From: Streptomyces sp. WM6378
GTDB taxonomy: Bacteria; Actinomycetota; Actinomycetes; Streptomycetales; Streptomycetaceae
Reading direction: 5' to 3'
NCBI RefSeq assembly: GCF_001279695.1
Contig: NZ_LGDD01000013.1
Coordinates: forward strand, 68,646 to 132,645
DNA: 64,000 nucleotides
Shown: positions 36,377 to 44,790 of the stretch, piece by piece
Position numbering within the stretch: the stretch's first letter is position 1
How the letters are laid out: each line of letters opens with the position of its first letter
The notes under the pieces: model-generated
Databases searched by the model: none
Told to the model about the DNA's origin: nothing
Seen by the model: only the letters and a program-made list of their open reading frames with translations
Made by a program: the position numbers and the translations under genes

Positions 36377-37171
36377 TCACGCGATGAGCCGTTCGCGCAG
36401 CCGGGCCACCGCGTCGTCCGGCACCCCGAGCCCCTCGCGGGCGTACTTCTCCATCGAGCCGTACTTCGCGGCGACCTCGTCGAGGGCCGCCGCCAGGTAC
36501 TCCGGTACGACGCCGATGATGGCGAGCGCGATCTCCGGGTCGCCGCCCTGCGCGGTGAACCCCTCGATGAGCGGGGCGAAGGCCTGGCGCACGGCCGGGT
36601 TGACGGACAGGTACTCGCGCTCGACGGTCGCCTCGTCGGCGCCGAGCAGCGTCAGGATCACCGTCGCCGCCCAGCCGGTGCGGTCCTTGCCCGCCGTGCA
36701 GTGGAAGAGCAGCGGGCCCGCGTCGTCGGCGGCGAGCTCCGTCAGGAGCGTGCGGTAGGCGGAGCGCGCCGAGTGGGACGAGACCAGCGAGCGGTAGGTG
36801 TCGGCGAACAGGGCCTGCGCCTTGCCGCCGCCGAGGTGCTCCTCGGCCACGACCGGGTCGGCCAGGATGTGCTTGAGCTGGGCGGCGGCGGGCGCGCCGG
36901 TCGCCGAGATCTTGTCGGCCAGCGCGTCGGCGACGACGAGCCGGGCCCCGGCCGGCACCCGGTCGGGGTGGTCGGCGCGCTCGGCGTCGGTGCGGAAGTC
37001 GAGGATCGTACGCAGCCCGAGCGCGGCCACCGCCGGATCGGCCGCCGGGTCCATGCGGTCGAGCTGACCGGCGCGGAAGACCAGGCCGGAGCGGACCGTG
37101 CGGCCGCCGGACAGCGGGGTGTCGCCGAGGTCGCGCAGGTTGGCGACGGTGGTGGCGGGGATCGCGATCAT
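36377..37171 (-). CDS. Protein tyrosine/serine phosphatase (MptpB/LipA-like)
   Basis: This 264-residue phosphatase of the Y_phosphatase3 family has the active-site loop HCTAGKDRTG: nucleophile Cys158, with Arg164 binding phosphate and Asp in the loop as is typical of this group. The N-terminus (NLRDLGDTPLSGGRTVRSG) is the family's conserved entry. Relatives in Mycobacterium and Listeria are secreted, but no signal peptide is seen here, so it probably acts in the cytoplasm on phosphoproteins or phosphoinositides. AGGAG is about 10 bases before the ATG. It is divergent from a small lipoprotein gene. Confidence 0.92.
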   Translation of the reverse strand: MIAIPATTVANLRDLGDTPLSGGRTVRSGLVFRAGQLDRMDPAADPAVAALGLRTILDFRTDAERADHPDRVPAGARLVVADALADKISATGAPAAAQLKHILADPVVAEEHLGGGKAQALFADTYRSLVSSHSARSAYRTLLTELAADDAGPLLFHCTAGKDRTGWAATVILTLLGADEATVEREYLSVNPAVRQAFAPLIEGFTAQGGDPEIALAIIGVVPEYLAAALDEVAAKYGSMEKYAREGLGVPDDAVARLRERLIA

Positions 37172-37367
37172 GTGCGGGCGGCTCCTGAGCGGGTGAAATC
37201 TACCGGTTTCGATCCGAACGGTAGTCCACGGCCGCCGCCACTCCGAGACCGAGCCCCAGTGCCGCGAAATTTCCCGCGTCCGTGGAGCCACCACCCTGCC
37301 GCCTCTTCGCGTTTTGAGAATCGCCAAGTCGCCTTGTTTATACGGGAGTTGGAGGCAAGATGGGGTG

Positions 37368-37751
37368 ATGCGAAACAATGCACGAGTGGCCCTTGGGGTG
37401 GTTGTGGCCGTCGCGGTGGTGACCGGCTGCGGTACGTCGTCCCACGCGCCCCTGACCGCGAGCGGAACCCTGGAGCAGCTGGCCGCCCGGGCCGACTGCA
37501 AGCCCGTCGTCTCGACGAATTCGGCCGAGCTGCGGCAGGCCAACTGCACGACCAAGGACGGCCGTTACGTGCTCGCCACCTTTGCCACCGACCGCGGCCA
37601 GCGGGAGTGGATCAACGAGGCGCGGGACTACGGCGGCGTCTATCTGGTCGGGCGCAAGTGGGTGGCGGTCGGCGAACAGCCGGTGGTCACGGCACTGCAC
37701 GGCCGGCTCGGTGGCAGTGTCGAGACCGGGACCATGCATTCCGGACACTGA
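37368..37751 (+). CDS. Small lipoprotein, function unknown
   Basis: This 127-residue protein has a short signal ending in the lipobox VVTGC, so it is predicted to be a membrane-anchored lipoprotein. The mature part contains two Cys (ADCKP and ANCTT) that could pair. I do not recognise a domain; a low-complexity Ser/Thr linker follows the anchor. GGAGG lies 12 bases upstream of the ATG. Genes on both sides are on the opposite strand, so it is a single-gene unit. Such proteins are common in streptomycetes and are mostly uncharacterised. Confidence 0.75.
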   Translation: MRNNARVALGVVVAVAVVTGCGTSSHAPLTASGTLEQLAARADCKPVVSTNSAELRQANCTTKDGRYVLATFATDRGQREWINEARDYGGVYLVGRKWVAVGEQPVVTALHGRLGGSVETGTMHSGH

Positions 37752-37805
37752 CCGAGGCGGCCGCGCAGCGGCAGTTGCCTCCTCGCGCGCTCGCGCGCAG
37801 GGGGG

Positions 37806-39239
37806 TCAGGCGCAGGAGCGCCCGGTGTTGATGCAGTTCACCGCCTTTCCCATCAGCTGATCGCTGAAGACGTCGATGAAGTCACCGTGATCGGTGACGG
37901 GCTTGTGGAGCTGCTCGGGGAACGAGTCCACGGCGAAGGCGCCGGCCTTGGCCGGGACGTCGTAGACGATGCGCTGCACGAGCTGGGGAATCGCTTTGAA
38001 TCCGGCGGGGCAGGCACCCCTTTTGTCCGCGAAGGCGACGTGGGTGCGGTGATTGGCGCTGTCGGTGTTCTTTCCGTCCCAGCAGCTCTGGAATTTAAAG
38101 GTACGGACCACCTGGCTGCCCTGCGGGCACAGCGGATATTTGTCCTTGAGCTGGCGGTTCTCGAATCCGGTGCAGCTCCAGGAGGCATTGGCGTTCGCAT
38201 TGCCGTTGGTGAACGCCTTGGCGTCACCCGTGATGATCCGCAGGAACCGGGGCATCGCGGTGACCTTGCTCACCGGACTTCCGACCAATTGGATCGTGGC
38301 CTGCGCCGGGGTCTGAATCTTTCCGACGTTCTTGTCCTTGCCGCCGCCGTCCGCGTTGGCGTCGATGTCGTTGCCCTGGTTCAGGATCCGTACGACCGGC
38401 CAGTAATAGGTGGACTTGTCGCCCTGATTGCGGCAGCTGGTGTTGCCCCGGGCCAGATCGGCATCGCTGGAGAAGGCATCCGTCGCCTGGTTTCCGACGT
38501 AATCGTGCATATGGTGGGCGCCATTGCTCACGCCCGGCGCGACGATGACGTTGTCGGGGTTGCGTTTTCCGTTCTGGTTGCGGCCGCAGTCGCTGGTGAA
38601 GGTGCCGGTGGAGGCGCCGCGCCCGGGCCGCGGGGTGGCGACGTTCGGCCGCACGGACCGGATGTCGACGAAGTCGCTGCGTGCGGGGCCGGAGGCGGTG
38701 ACGTTGTCGGCGGCGTTCTGGCCGTTGGCCTGGTTGCCGTTCTGATCATTGGACGCCGGGGCGTCCGCGGCCCGCATCGTGCAGGCGGCGAGCCCCTTGT
38801 CGTTCAGGTCCGGCTGACCGGTGGCGTCCGCGATCTTGCCGATGGAATCGGTGCGTTGCCGTTTCAGCGGGTTGAGCACCATCGTGTCCGCGAGGCGGGG
38901 ATCGCGCTGGATGCGGTCCTTGTTGTCGGCGAACTTCGTATAGGCGTCGGTGATCTGCGTATCGAGGTCGGCGAGTCGGCGGTCTACGCGCGATTTCGCG
39001 GAATCGGGCACGGTGGACAGGGAATTGCCCACATCCGGACAGTCGATGGTCGACAACATCTGCATCTGCGCCATGTCGTGCCCGGACGACCCTTGGCCGC
39101 CCGCATCACCTTCACTGGCGGAGGCGTAGAAATTGACCGCGACGAGCCCGCCTCCGCCCAGGATGAGTGCGGCCGCGGCCATCATCATCCGGCGGGGGAG
39201 GGCCTGCCGTTTTCGTGGTGAGCGTGAGATGCGTCCCAT
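37806..39239 (-). CDS. DUF1996 domain secreted protein
   Basis: This 477-residue protein has a basic N-terminus and one hydrophobic helix (uncleaved anchor or signal). A helical region with Asp/Gln-rich low complexity (ASNDQNGNQANGQN, about 160-175) follows, then a DUF1996 domain with its hallmark HHMHDYVGN and conserved Cys residues (SCWDGKN, SCTGF). The domain occurs in fungal and actinobacterial secreted proteins and has no firm function. GAAGGAG 4 bases before the ATG fixes the start. It is a single gene, convergent with the small lipoprotein gene. Confidence 0.85.
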   Translation of the reverse strand: MGRISRSPRKRQALPRRMMMAAAALILGGGGLVAVNFYASASEGDAGGQGSSGHDMAQMQMLSTIDCPDVGNSLSTVPDSAKSRVDRRLADLDTQITDAYTKFADNKDRIQRDPRLADTMVLNPLKRQRTDSIGKIADATGQPDLNDKGLAACTMRAADAPASNDQNGNQANGQNAADNVTASGPARSDFVDIRSVRPNVATPRPGRGASTGTFTSDCGRNQNGKRNPDNVIVAPGVSNGAHHMHDYVGNQATDAFSSDADLARGNTSCRNQGDKSTYYWPVVRILNQGNDIDANADGGGKDKNVGKIQTPAQATIQLVGSPVSKVTAMPRFLRIITGDAKAFTNGNANANASWSCTGFENRQLKDKYPLCPQGSQVVRTFKFQSCWDGKNTDSANHRTHVAFADKRGACPAGFKAIPQLVQRIVYDVPAKAGAFAVDSFPEQLHKPVTDHGDFIDVFSDQLMGKAVNCINTGRSCA

Positions 39240-39337
39240 GGAACTCCTTCGCTTGAAGCGCGCAGTTCCATACGGATGGGAAGGGTGGGGCGTTCAACGC
39301 CTCAGGAGATTCACGGGAGTTGAGACTCCCTCAGGGT

Positions 39338-40492
39338 TTACCGCGCCTGCTTCACCGCGCGCAGCACCACGAACTTCGGGTCGGACGCCATGAGTTCGCA
39401 GTTGCCGAACATGCGGCGGAGCTTCTCGTGGTAGCCGAGGTGCCGGTTGCCGACCACCCACAGCTCGCCGCCCTCGCGCAGCGCCGTGCGGGCGTCCGCG
39501 AACATGCGCGAGGAGGTGCGGTCCGTCGTCGCCTGGTGGGTGTGGAACGGCGGGTTGTTCAGGACCAGGTCGGCCGTGCCGGGTTCGAAGTCCGCCAGGC
39601 CGTCGCCCAGCCGGAACTCGGCCTCGCGCGCGGGCCCCGCGCACATCCGGAACGTCGCCTCGGCCGAAGCCATCGCGGGGTGCGACTCGTCGGCGAAGGT
39701 GATCCGCGCCTCGGGGTTGGCGAGCGCCGCCGCCGTACCCACGATGCCGTTGCCGCAGCCCAGGTCCACCACGTGGTCCGGGCCGGTGCGCTCGGGCAGG
39801 TGCTGGAGCAGGAAGCGGGTGCCGATGTCGAGGCGGTCGGCGCAGAACACCCCGGCGTGATTGGTCACCGCGAGCCCGGAGGCGGGGCCGATGCCCAGTT
39901 CCAGGGAGTACGTCAGCGGCCACGGGTTCTTGGGCCTGGCCAGCGCCGGGTCCGGGGTGGTGAAGATGAGGCGGGCCTTCTTCTCGGCCAGCGAGGTCTT
40001 CGTCGGGCCGAGGATCCGCTCGAACAGGCTCAGCGTCGAGGTGTGGATCTCCTTGACCATGCCGGTGCCGACGACGACCGTGCCCGCGTGCACCGAGGGC
40101 GCGATCCGGTGCAGCTGGTCCTCCAGGAGCCCCAGGCTCTTGGGCACCCGCACGAGCAGCACGTCGACCCGCTCGGGCACCTCGTCCCGCGTCGACAGCA
40201 GGCGTACGGAATCCGGCGCGGAGCCCGCCCGCGCCAGATTGGCCCGGGTCGCCTCCTGGGCCAGGAACGAGTCGCTGATCTGGACGGGGCCGTGCTCGGC
40301 AAGGGCCGTGGTGAGCGCGCCCCAGCGGTCGCCGGTGACGACGACGGTCCCCGAGAGGTCAAGGTCCGTGATCCCGGCCAGGTGCCGCAACAGATAGTCG
40401 TCGGCGGCGTCCCAGGCCCGCAGCGGGTCGCGGGGGTCTTCGGGGAATCGGGTCAGGTCGTGCTCGCCCCAGGGCGTGATCATGCGGTTCAT
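39338..40492 (-). CDS. rlmG: RlmG/RsmC-type rRNA guanine-N2 methyltransferase
   Basis: This 384-residue SAM-dependent methyltransferase has two domains: an inactive N-terminal methyltransferase-like part and a C-terminal catalytic part. The latter carries the SAM loop VVDLGCGNGIVG and the target-base motif LVLNNPPFHTHQ. Such proteins methylate guanine N2 in 23S (RlmG) or 16S (RsmC) rRNA; length and N-terminus fit RlmG better. It begins at ATG 40492 (MNRMITPWG), with a second ATG three codons later. No strong ribosome binding site is present. It is convergent with nothing and follows no operon. Confidence 0.85.
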   Translation of the reverse strand: MNRMITPWGEHDLTRFPEDPRDPLRAWDAADDYLLRHLAGITDLDLSGTVVVTGDRWGALTTALAEHGPVQISDSFLAQEATRANLARAGSAPDSVRLLSTRDEVPERVDVLLVRVPKSLGLLEDQLHRIAPSVHAGTVVVGTGMVKEIHTSTLSLFERILGPTKTSLAEKKARLIFTTPDPALARPKNPWPLTYSLELGIGPASGLAVTNHAGVFCADRLDIGTRFLLQHLPERTGPDHVVDLGCGNGIVGTAAALANPEARITFADESHPAMASAEATFRMCAGPAREAEFRLGDGLADFEPGTADLVLNNPPFHTHQATTDRTSSRMFADARTALREGGELWVVGNRHLGYHEKLRRMFGNCELMASDPKFVVLRAVKQAR

Positions 40493-40569
40493 TGTTTTGC
40501 CAGGCTAACCCGAAACCGCCGCGGAACCCCGCAGTCGCGTCGCGGCCCCGGCCCCGGCCCCCGCCCGCC

Positions 40570-41217
40570 TCAGCCGCGGTCGAGGTAGGCGAGCACCGCG
40601 AGGACCCGGCGGTTGTCGTCGTCGGAGACCGGCAGGCCCAGCTTCGCGAAGATGTTGGACGTGTGCTTGGCGATGGCCCGCTCGGTCACGACGAGACGCT
40701 CGGCTATCGCCGCGTTGGAGCGGCCCTGCGCCATCAGCTCCATCACCTCCAGCTCGCGCGGGGTGAGCCCGCCCATCGGCTCGTCCTGCGCGCGGCGGGA
40801 CAGGAGCTGCTGGATGACCTGCGGGTCCATCGCGGTGCCGCCGCCCGCGACCCGGCGTACCGCGTCGACGAACTGCGCCGCGTCGAACACCCGGTCCTTG
40901 AGGAGGTAGCCGACCCCGCCGTTGCCGTCCGCGAGGAGCTCGCGCGCGTACAGCTGCTCCACGTGCTGGGACAGGACCAGGACCGGCAGGCCGGGCCGGG
41001 CGCGGCGGGCGGCGAGCGCGCACTGGAGGCCCTCGTCGGTGTGCGACGGCGGAAGCCGGACGTCGACGATCGCGACGTCCGGCTCCAGTTCCGCCAGCGC
41101 CCGGGTCAGCTCGGGGCCGCTCTCCACGGCGGCGAGGATCTCGAAGTCGAACGCCTCCAGCATTCTGACCAGGCCGTCGCGGAGCAGGAACAGGTCCTCG
41201 GCTAGGACAACTCGCAA
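40570..41217 (-). CDS. NarL/LuxR-family response regulator, TTG start
   Basis: This 215-residue response regulator has a receiver domain (VVLAEDLFLLRDG, phospho-acceptor Asp in AIVDVRLPP, Lys in YLLKDR) and a C-terminal LuxR HTH (LTPRELEVMELMAQGRSN, AIAKHTSNIFAKL). No ATG or GTG fits before the receiver. The TTG at 41217 is preceded by GGAG with a 5-base spacer and overlaps the end of the kinase gene by 16 bases, which supports coupled translation with that sensor kinase. Its targets are unknown. Confidence 0.93.
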   Translation of the reverse strand: MRVVLAEDLFLLRDGLVRMLEAFDFEILAAVESGPELTRALAELEPDVAIVDVRLPPSHTDEGLQCALAARRARPGLPVLVLSQHVEQLYARELLADGNGGVGYLLKDRVFDAAQFVDAVRRVAGGGTAMDPQVIQQLLSRRAQDEPMGGLTPRELEVMELMAQGRSNAAIAERLVVTERAIAKHTSNIFAKLGLPVSDDDNRRVLAVLAYLDRG

Positions 41218-42467
41218 GGGATCTCCATGGTCACCAGGGTGGGACCGCCCGCGGGGCTGCTGACGGCCAGGACGCCGTCGAATGTACCGAGCCGGCGCTC
41301 GACCCCGGCCAGGCCGGTGCCCGCCCCGGTCCTCGCGCCGCCCTTGCCGTTGTCGCCGACCGACACGCGCAGCGCGCCCGACTCGTACGACAGGTCCACC
41401 CAGATGCTGTCCGCGTCCGCGTGCTTGACCGCGTTGGTGAGCGCCTCGCTGACCGCGAAGTACGCGGCCGACTCGACCGGCGCCCCGGCGCGGGCCCGCG
41501 GCGGCAGGTTCACCGACACGTCGGTCGGCACCGGCAGCCGCAGCGCCAACGCCCGTACGGCGTCCGCGAGTCCGCGCTCGGCCAGGACCGGCGGGTGGAT
41601 GCCGCGCACCAGGTCGCGCAGCTCGGCCAGTGCCTCGGCGGAGGACTCGCGGGCCGTCGCGAGGAGCTGCTTGGCCTTCGCCGGGTCCGTCTCGACGAGC
41701 GCCTCGATGGTGCCCAGGTGCATGCCCATGGCGACCAGGCGGGCCTGCGCCCCGTCGTGCAAGTCCCGCTCGATGCGGCGCAGTTCGGCCGCCGAGCTGT
41801 CCACCGCGTCGTGCCGGGTCTCGGTGAGCCGGTCGACGCGCCGCGCCAGCGCGGCCTCGCGGGACGGGGCGAGCAGCGCCCGGGCCAGCTGGAAGTGGCC
41901 GCGCAGCAGGGCCGGGTTGACGAACATGGCGAGCACGAACATCGCGGTGCCGAGCGCCGCCGCGGCGTTCGCGCTCTGCTGGCTGACGACGTGGACGAAC
42001 AGGAACCAGTCGCCGCCCGCGTCCGCGATCGGCCGCCACACGCCGAGTGCGAGGACCCAGCCGTACGCCATGTACAGGATCAGCGTCGGCGGCAGCAGCG
42101 CGGTGAGGAACCCGGCCGTCATGTCGGCCACCATCCAGCGCAGGTCGTGCCAGGTCGCCGGGTCGCGCAGCATGACCGTGCACCGCCCGACCCAGCCGGT
42201 CAGACCCCGCCGGTGCGGCAACGGCCGGTACGCCGACGGGATCCGCACCCCGCTCCAGCGGGCGGCCAGCTCGCGCCGGAAGTTCGCGTGGGCCCGCACC
42301 CGCCCGATGGCCAGCGGGGTGGCCAGCACGCCGACGCCGATGGGTATGAGGGCGATGGAGACGACGCTGAGCGTGAACAGCAGGATCGACCCGACGATCG
42401 AAACGAGGCTCAACGCGAAGCCCCGAACCCCCGCGAGCAGCGCGTCCCGTGCTTTGGCCGCGTTCAT
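41202..42467 (-). CDS. Sensor histidine kinase of NarL-type two-component system
   Basis: This 421-residue membrane kinase has four or more hydrophobic helices in a putative-sensor domain (about residues 15-190). A HisKA_3 dimerisation helix with the phosphorylated His follows (IERDLHDGAQARLVAMGMHL), then an HATPase domain (SEALTNAVKHADA, VSVGDNGKGG, GTGLAGVERRL). The ATG at 42467 is preceded by GGGGAAG. It overlaps the response regulator gene. A perfect 24-base palindrome lies about 80 bases upstream of its start and may be its own operator. Confidence 0.93.
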   Translation of the reverse strand: MNAAKARDALLAGVRGFALSLVSIVGSILLFTLSVVSIALIPIGVGVLATPLAIGRVRAHANFRRELAARWSGVRIPSAYRPLPHRRGLTGWVGRCTVMLRDPATWHDLRWMVADMTAGFLTALLPPTLILYMAYGWVLALGVWRPIADAGGDWFLFVHVVSQQSANAAAALGTAMFVLAMFVNPALLRGHFQLARALLAPSREAALARRVDRLTETRHDAVDSSAAELRRIERDLHDGAQARLVAMGMHLGTIEALVETDPAKAKQLLATARESSAEALAELRDLVRGIHPPVLAERGLADAVRALALRLPVPTDVSVNLPPRARAGAPVESAAYFAVSEALTNAVKHADADSIWVDLSYESGALRVSVGDNGKGGARTGAGTGLAGVERRLGTFDGVLAVSSPAGGPTLVTMEIPCELS

Positions 42468-42548
42468 GTGCTTCCCCGTCTCCCTAGTGCCCGGCCTCCA
42501 GTGTCGCCGGGCCGACCGCCGCCGGTCACTGGGCTCCGCCCCCGCTTC

Positions 42549-42572
42549 AGGGGTGTTGCCGGCAACACCCCT
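42549..42572. promoter_or_regulatory. Perfect 24-base palindrome upstream of the kinase gene
   Basis: AGGGGTGTTGCC is followed immediately by GGCAACACCCCT. It lies in the 212-base gap between the end of the winged-helix gene and the start of the kinase gene, both on the minus strand. It may be a regulator binding site or, less likely without a T-run, a terminator of the upstream gene. Confidence 0.6.
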
Positions 42573-42679
42573 TGGCCTCGCGCTCTGCCCGGTCGGCGAG
42601 GCACCGTACGAAGGGAGACGGGGGCGCCGCACGCAAAGGGGCGGGGCGCCGGTCGACGCCCCGCCTTTCAACTCCCTTG

Positions 42680-43264
42680 TCAGGGCGCGTACTTGTACCC
42701 CACGCGCCGCACCGTCTGGATCGCTCCGCGATGCTCCGCGCCCAGCTTGCGGCGCAGCCGGGCGACATGGACGTCGACCGTGCGGCCGTCGCCGACGTGG
42801 CCGTAGCCCCAGACCGTGGTGACGAGCTGGTCGCGGGTGTGCACCCGGTGCGGGTGCGCCACCAGGTGGGCCAGCAGCTCGAATTCGAGGTAGGTGAGGT
42901 CGAGCAGGGCCCCGTCCACCTCGGCCGTGCGCCGCACGGTGTCGATCCGCACGAGCGTGTCCCCGCCGAAGGGGGCGGGCCCGACCGGGACGGGCGTCAG
43001 GGGCTCGGGCGCCGCGGCGAGCAGCGCGGGCTGCTGGTCGGCCGGGACGAGCACCAGATAGCCGACCATCGGCGGCTGGCCCGGCAGCGCGGGCAGGGTG
43101 TGCTGGGGGGCGGGCAGCCAAGTGGCGCCCGGCGGAAGGAAGTCGATGACCTGGGACGGGGCAGGACGGGCCACCTCGTCGCGGTCCACGGCCCGCAGCC
43201 GGTGCCGGCCGAGCGGCAGGGGGGTGTGGGCGTCGGCGGAGGGGAGGGTACGGGTGTTCGCCAT
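42680..43264 (-). CDS. Orphan winged-helix (OmpR/PhoB-type) regulator without receiver
   Basis: This 194-residue protein has a C-terminal trans_reg_C winged helix: YLEFELLAHLVAHPHRVHTR, TVWGYGHVGDGRTVDVHVAR and RRKLG...VRRVGYKY. The N-terminal 100 residues are Pro/Ala-rich and contain no phosphorylation site, so regulation by a kinase is unlikely. It lies upstream of the two-component genes and downstream of a tiny ORF and glnII. The ATG at 43264 has only a weak ribosome binding site. Targets are unknown; the neighbourhood suggests nitrogen metabolism but does not prove it. Confidence 0.85.
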   Translation of the reverse strand: MANTRTLPSADAHTPLPLGRHRLRAVDRDEVARPAPSQVIDFLPPGATWLPAPQHTLPALPGQPPMVGYLVLVPADQQPALLAAAPEPLTPVPVGPAPFGGDTLVRIDTVRRTAEVDGALLDLTYLEFELLAHLVAHPHRVHTRDQLVTTVWGYGHVGDGRTVDVHVARLRRKLGAEHRGAIQTVRRVGYKYAP

Positions 43265-43351
43265 GAGGGGTCAGCTCTTTCGCGCGGGGAGTCGTCGGCA
43301 GGAGACGTACGTCGTTGCGCGCGGGCCGAAGGCCTGGAGTGGATCGAGGCG

Positions 43352-43471
43352 TTAGAGGGCCGGCGCGTTCGTCGCGCGGCAACACACCCGGTCGAAGTCG
43401 TGGTCCTGACGGGACGGCCAGAACGGCTCAAGGTCGCTGCGACCTGTCACGGGGTTCTGGATGCTGGCCAT
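43352..43471 (-). CDS. Very small protein between glnII and the winged-helix gene
   Basis: This is a 39-residue frame starting MASIQNPVTGRSDLEPFWPS and ending with CCRATNAPAL. It has a paired Cys and an acidic/aromatic middle. GGGGAC sits immediately before the ATG, rather close for a ribosome binding site. I recall similar short proteins annotated in streptomycetes but cannot give a function. The frame is too short to be secure on its own. Conservation of its sequence in other genomes would settle it. Confidence 0.45.
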   Translation of the reverse strand: MASIQNPVTGRSDLEPFWPSRQDHDFDRVCCRATNAPAL

Positions 43472-43577
43472 GTCCCCATTCAACCAGACGATCCGCCCGG
43501 CGCAGCAGCCCCTCCCACGGACTGATACGGATCCTTGGCGGAGCGTGACCGGAATCCACCCCTCCACGACGGAACCC

Positions 43578-43615
43578 CGAAGGGCGCCCGCCGCACCAGC
43601 GGCAGACGCCCTTCG
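43578..43615 (-). terminator. Terminator-like hairpin after glnII
   Basis: CGAAGGGCG (43578-43586) pairs with CGCCCTTCG (43607-43615), and inside the loop GCCGC pairs with GCGGC. It starts about 18 bases past the glnII stop and is a plausible end of that transcript. Confidence 0.7.
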
Positions 43616-43632
43616 AAACCGGGGTGGACGGC

Positions 43633-44664
43633 TCAGACCTGGCCGGCCTTCTCCAGACCGGTGCAGCAGGTGTCGACGATGAGGCGGGTCACCACGTACG
43701 GGTCGACGTTGGCGTTGGGGCGGCGGTCCTCGATGTAGCCCTTCTGGTCCACCTCGACCTGCCACGGGATGCGCACCGAGGCGCCGCGGTCGGAGACGCC
43801 GTACTTGTACTGGTCCCACGGGGCGGTCTCGTGCAGGCCGGTCAGGCGGTCGTCGATGCCGGCGCCGTAGTTCTTGACGTGGTCCATGGGCTTGGAGCCC
43901 TCGCCGAGCGCCTCGCACGCGGTGATGATCGCGTCGTAGCCCTCGCGCATCGCCTTCGTCGAGAAGTTGGTGTGCGCGCCCGCGCCGTTCCAGTCGCCCT
44001 TGACCGGCTTGGGGTCGAGGGTGGCGGAGACGTTGAAGTCCTCGGCGGTGCGGTAGAGCAGCCAGCGGGCGATCCACAGCTGGTCGGAGACCTCCAGCGG
44101 GGAGAGCGGGCCGACCTGGAACTCCCACTGTCCCGGCATCACTTCGGCGTTGATGCCGGAGATGCCGAGGCCCGCGGCGAGGCAGTGGTCGAGGTGCTTC
44201 TCGACGATCTCGCGGCCGAAGATCTCGTCCGCGCCGACGCCGCAGTAGTAGCCGCCCTGCGCGGCCGGGAAGCCGCCGACGGGGAAGCCGAGCGGGCGGT
44301 CGCCGTCGAAGAACGTGTACTCCTGCTCGATGCCGAAGATCGGCTCCTGCCCCGCGAACCGCTCGGCGAGCGGACGCAGCAGGGCACGCGTGTTGGACTC
44401 GTGCGGGGTGCCGTCGATGTTCAGGACCTCGCACAGCACGAGGAGGTTCTCGCCGCCGCGGATCGGGTCCGGGCAGGAGAACACCGGCTTCAGGACGCGG
44501 TCCGAGGCGTGGCCCTCGGCCTGGTTGGTGCTGGACCCGTCGAAGCCCCAGATGGGCAGCTCGGCGACGGCGACGGGCGAACCGGCCATGATCTTCGTCT
44601 TGGAACGGAGCTTGGCGGTCGGCTCGGTGCCGTCGATCCAGATGTACTCGGCCTTGTACGTCAC
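43633..44664 (-). CDS. glnII: Glutamine synthetase type II
   Basis: This ATP-dependent enzyme joins ammonia and glutamate to make glutamine; it is the eukaryote-like, heat-labile type found beside GlnA in streptomycetes. The 343-residue length and sequence fit: TYKAEYIWIDGTEPTAKLRS at the N-terminus, WGFDGSSTNQA, the Glu-rich metal site GIEQEYTF, and GAGAHTNFSTKAM. It has no adenylylation Tyr, so GlnE should not act on it. The GTG at 44664 (AAGGA 8 bases upstream) gives the usual length; an ATG at 44673 would add three residues. A GlnR box is 89-126 bases upstream. Confidence 0.95.
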   Translation of the reverse strand: MTYKAEYIWIDGTEPTAKLRSKTKIMAGSPVAVAELPIWGFDGSSTNQAEGHASDRVLKPVFSCPDPIRGGENLLVLCEVLNIDGTPHESNTRALLRPLAERFAGQEPIFGIEQEYTFFDGDRPLGFPVGGFPAAQGGYYCGVGADEIFGREIVEKHLDHCLAAGLGISGINAEVMPGQWEFQVGPLSPLEVSDQLWIARWLLYRTAEDFNVSATLDPKPVKGDWNGAGAHTNFSTKAMREGYDAIITACEALGEGSKPMDHVKNYGAGIDDRLTGLHETAPWDQYKYGVSDRGASVRIPWQVEVDQKGYIEDRRPNANVDPYVVTRLIVDTCCTGLEKAGQV

Positions 44665-44752
44665 GGAAGCCATCCTTTGCGGGAGCTGCGGGGTGCCTGC
44701 GCGCTGCCACGCTGCGGGCGCTGCTGTATGCCCGGCAGCCTCACACCCCGGC

Positions 44753-44790
44753 ATTTCCCGTCCGTTGCCCGTTTGTGAACCCGGTGTTAC
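44753..44790 (-). promoter_or_regulatory. glnII: GlnR box upstream of glnII
   Basis: On the minus strand, GTAAC, TTCAC, GCAAC and GAAAT occur 11 bases apart each (44786-44790, 44775-44779, 44764-44768, 44753-44757), i.e. five-base half-sites with 6-base spacers. This is the layout of the Streptomyces GlnR operator (GTNAC-n6-GAAAC repeated). The first half-site overlaps the stop codon of the upstream gene. Confidence 0.8.
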
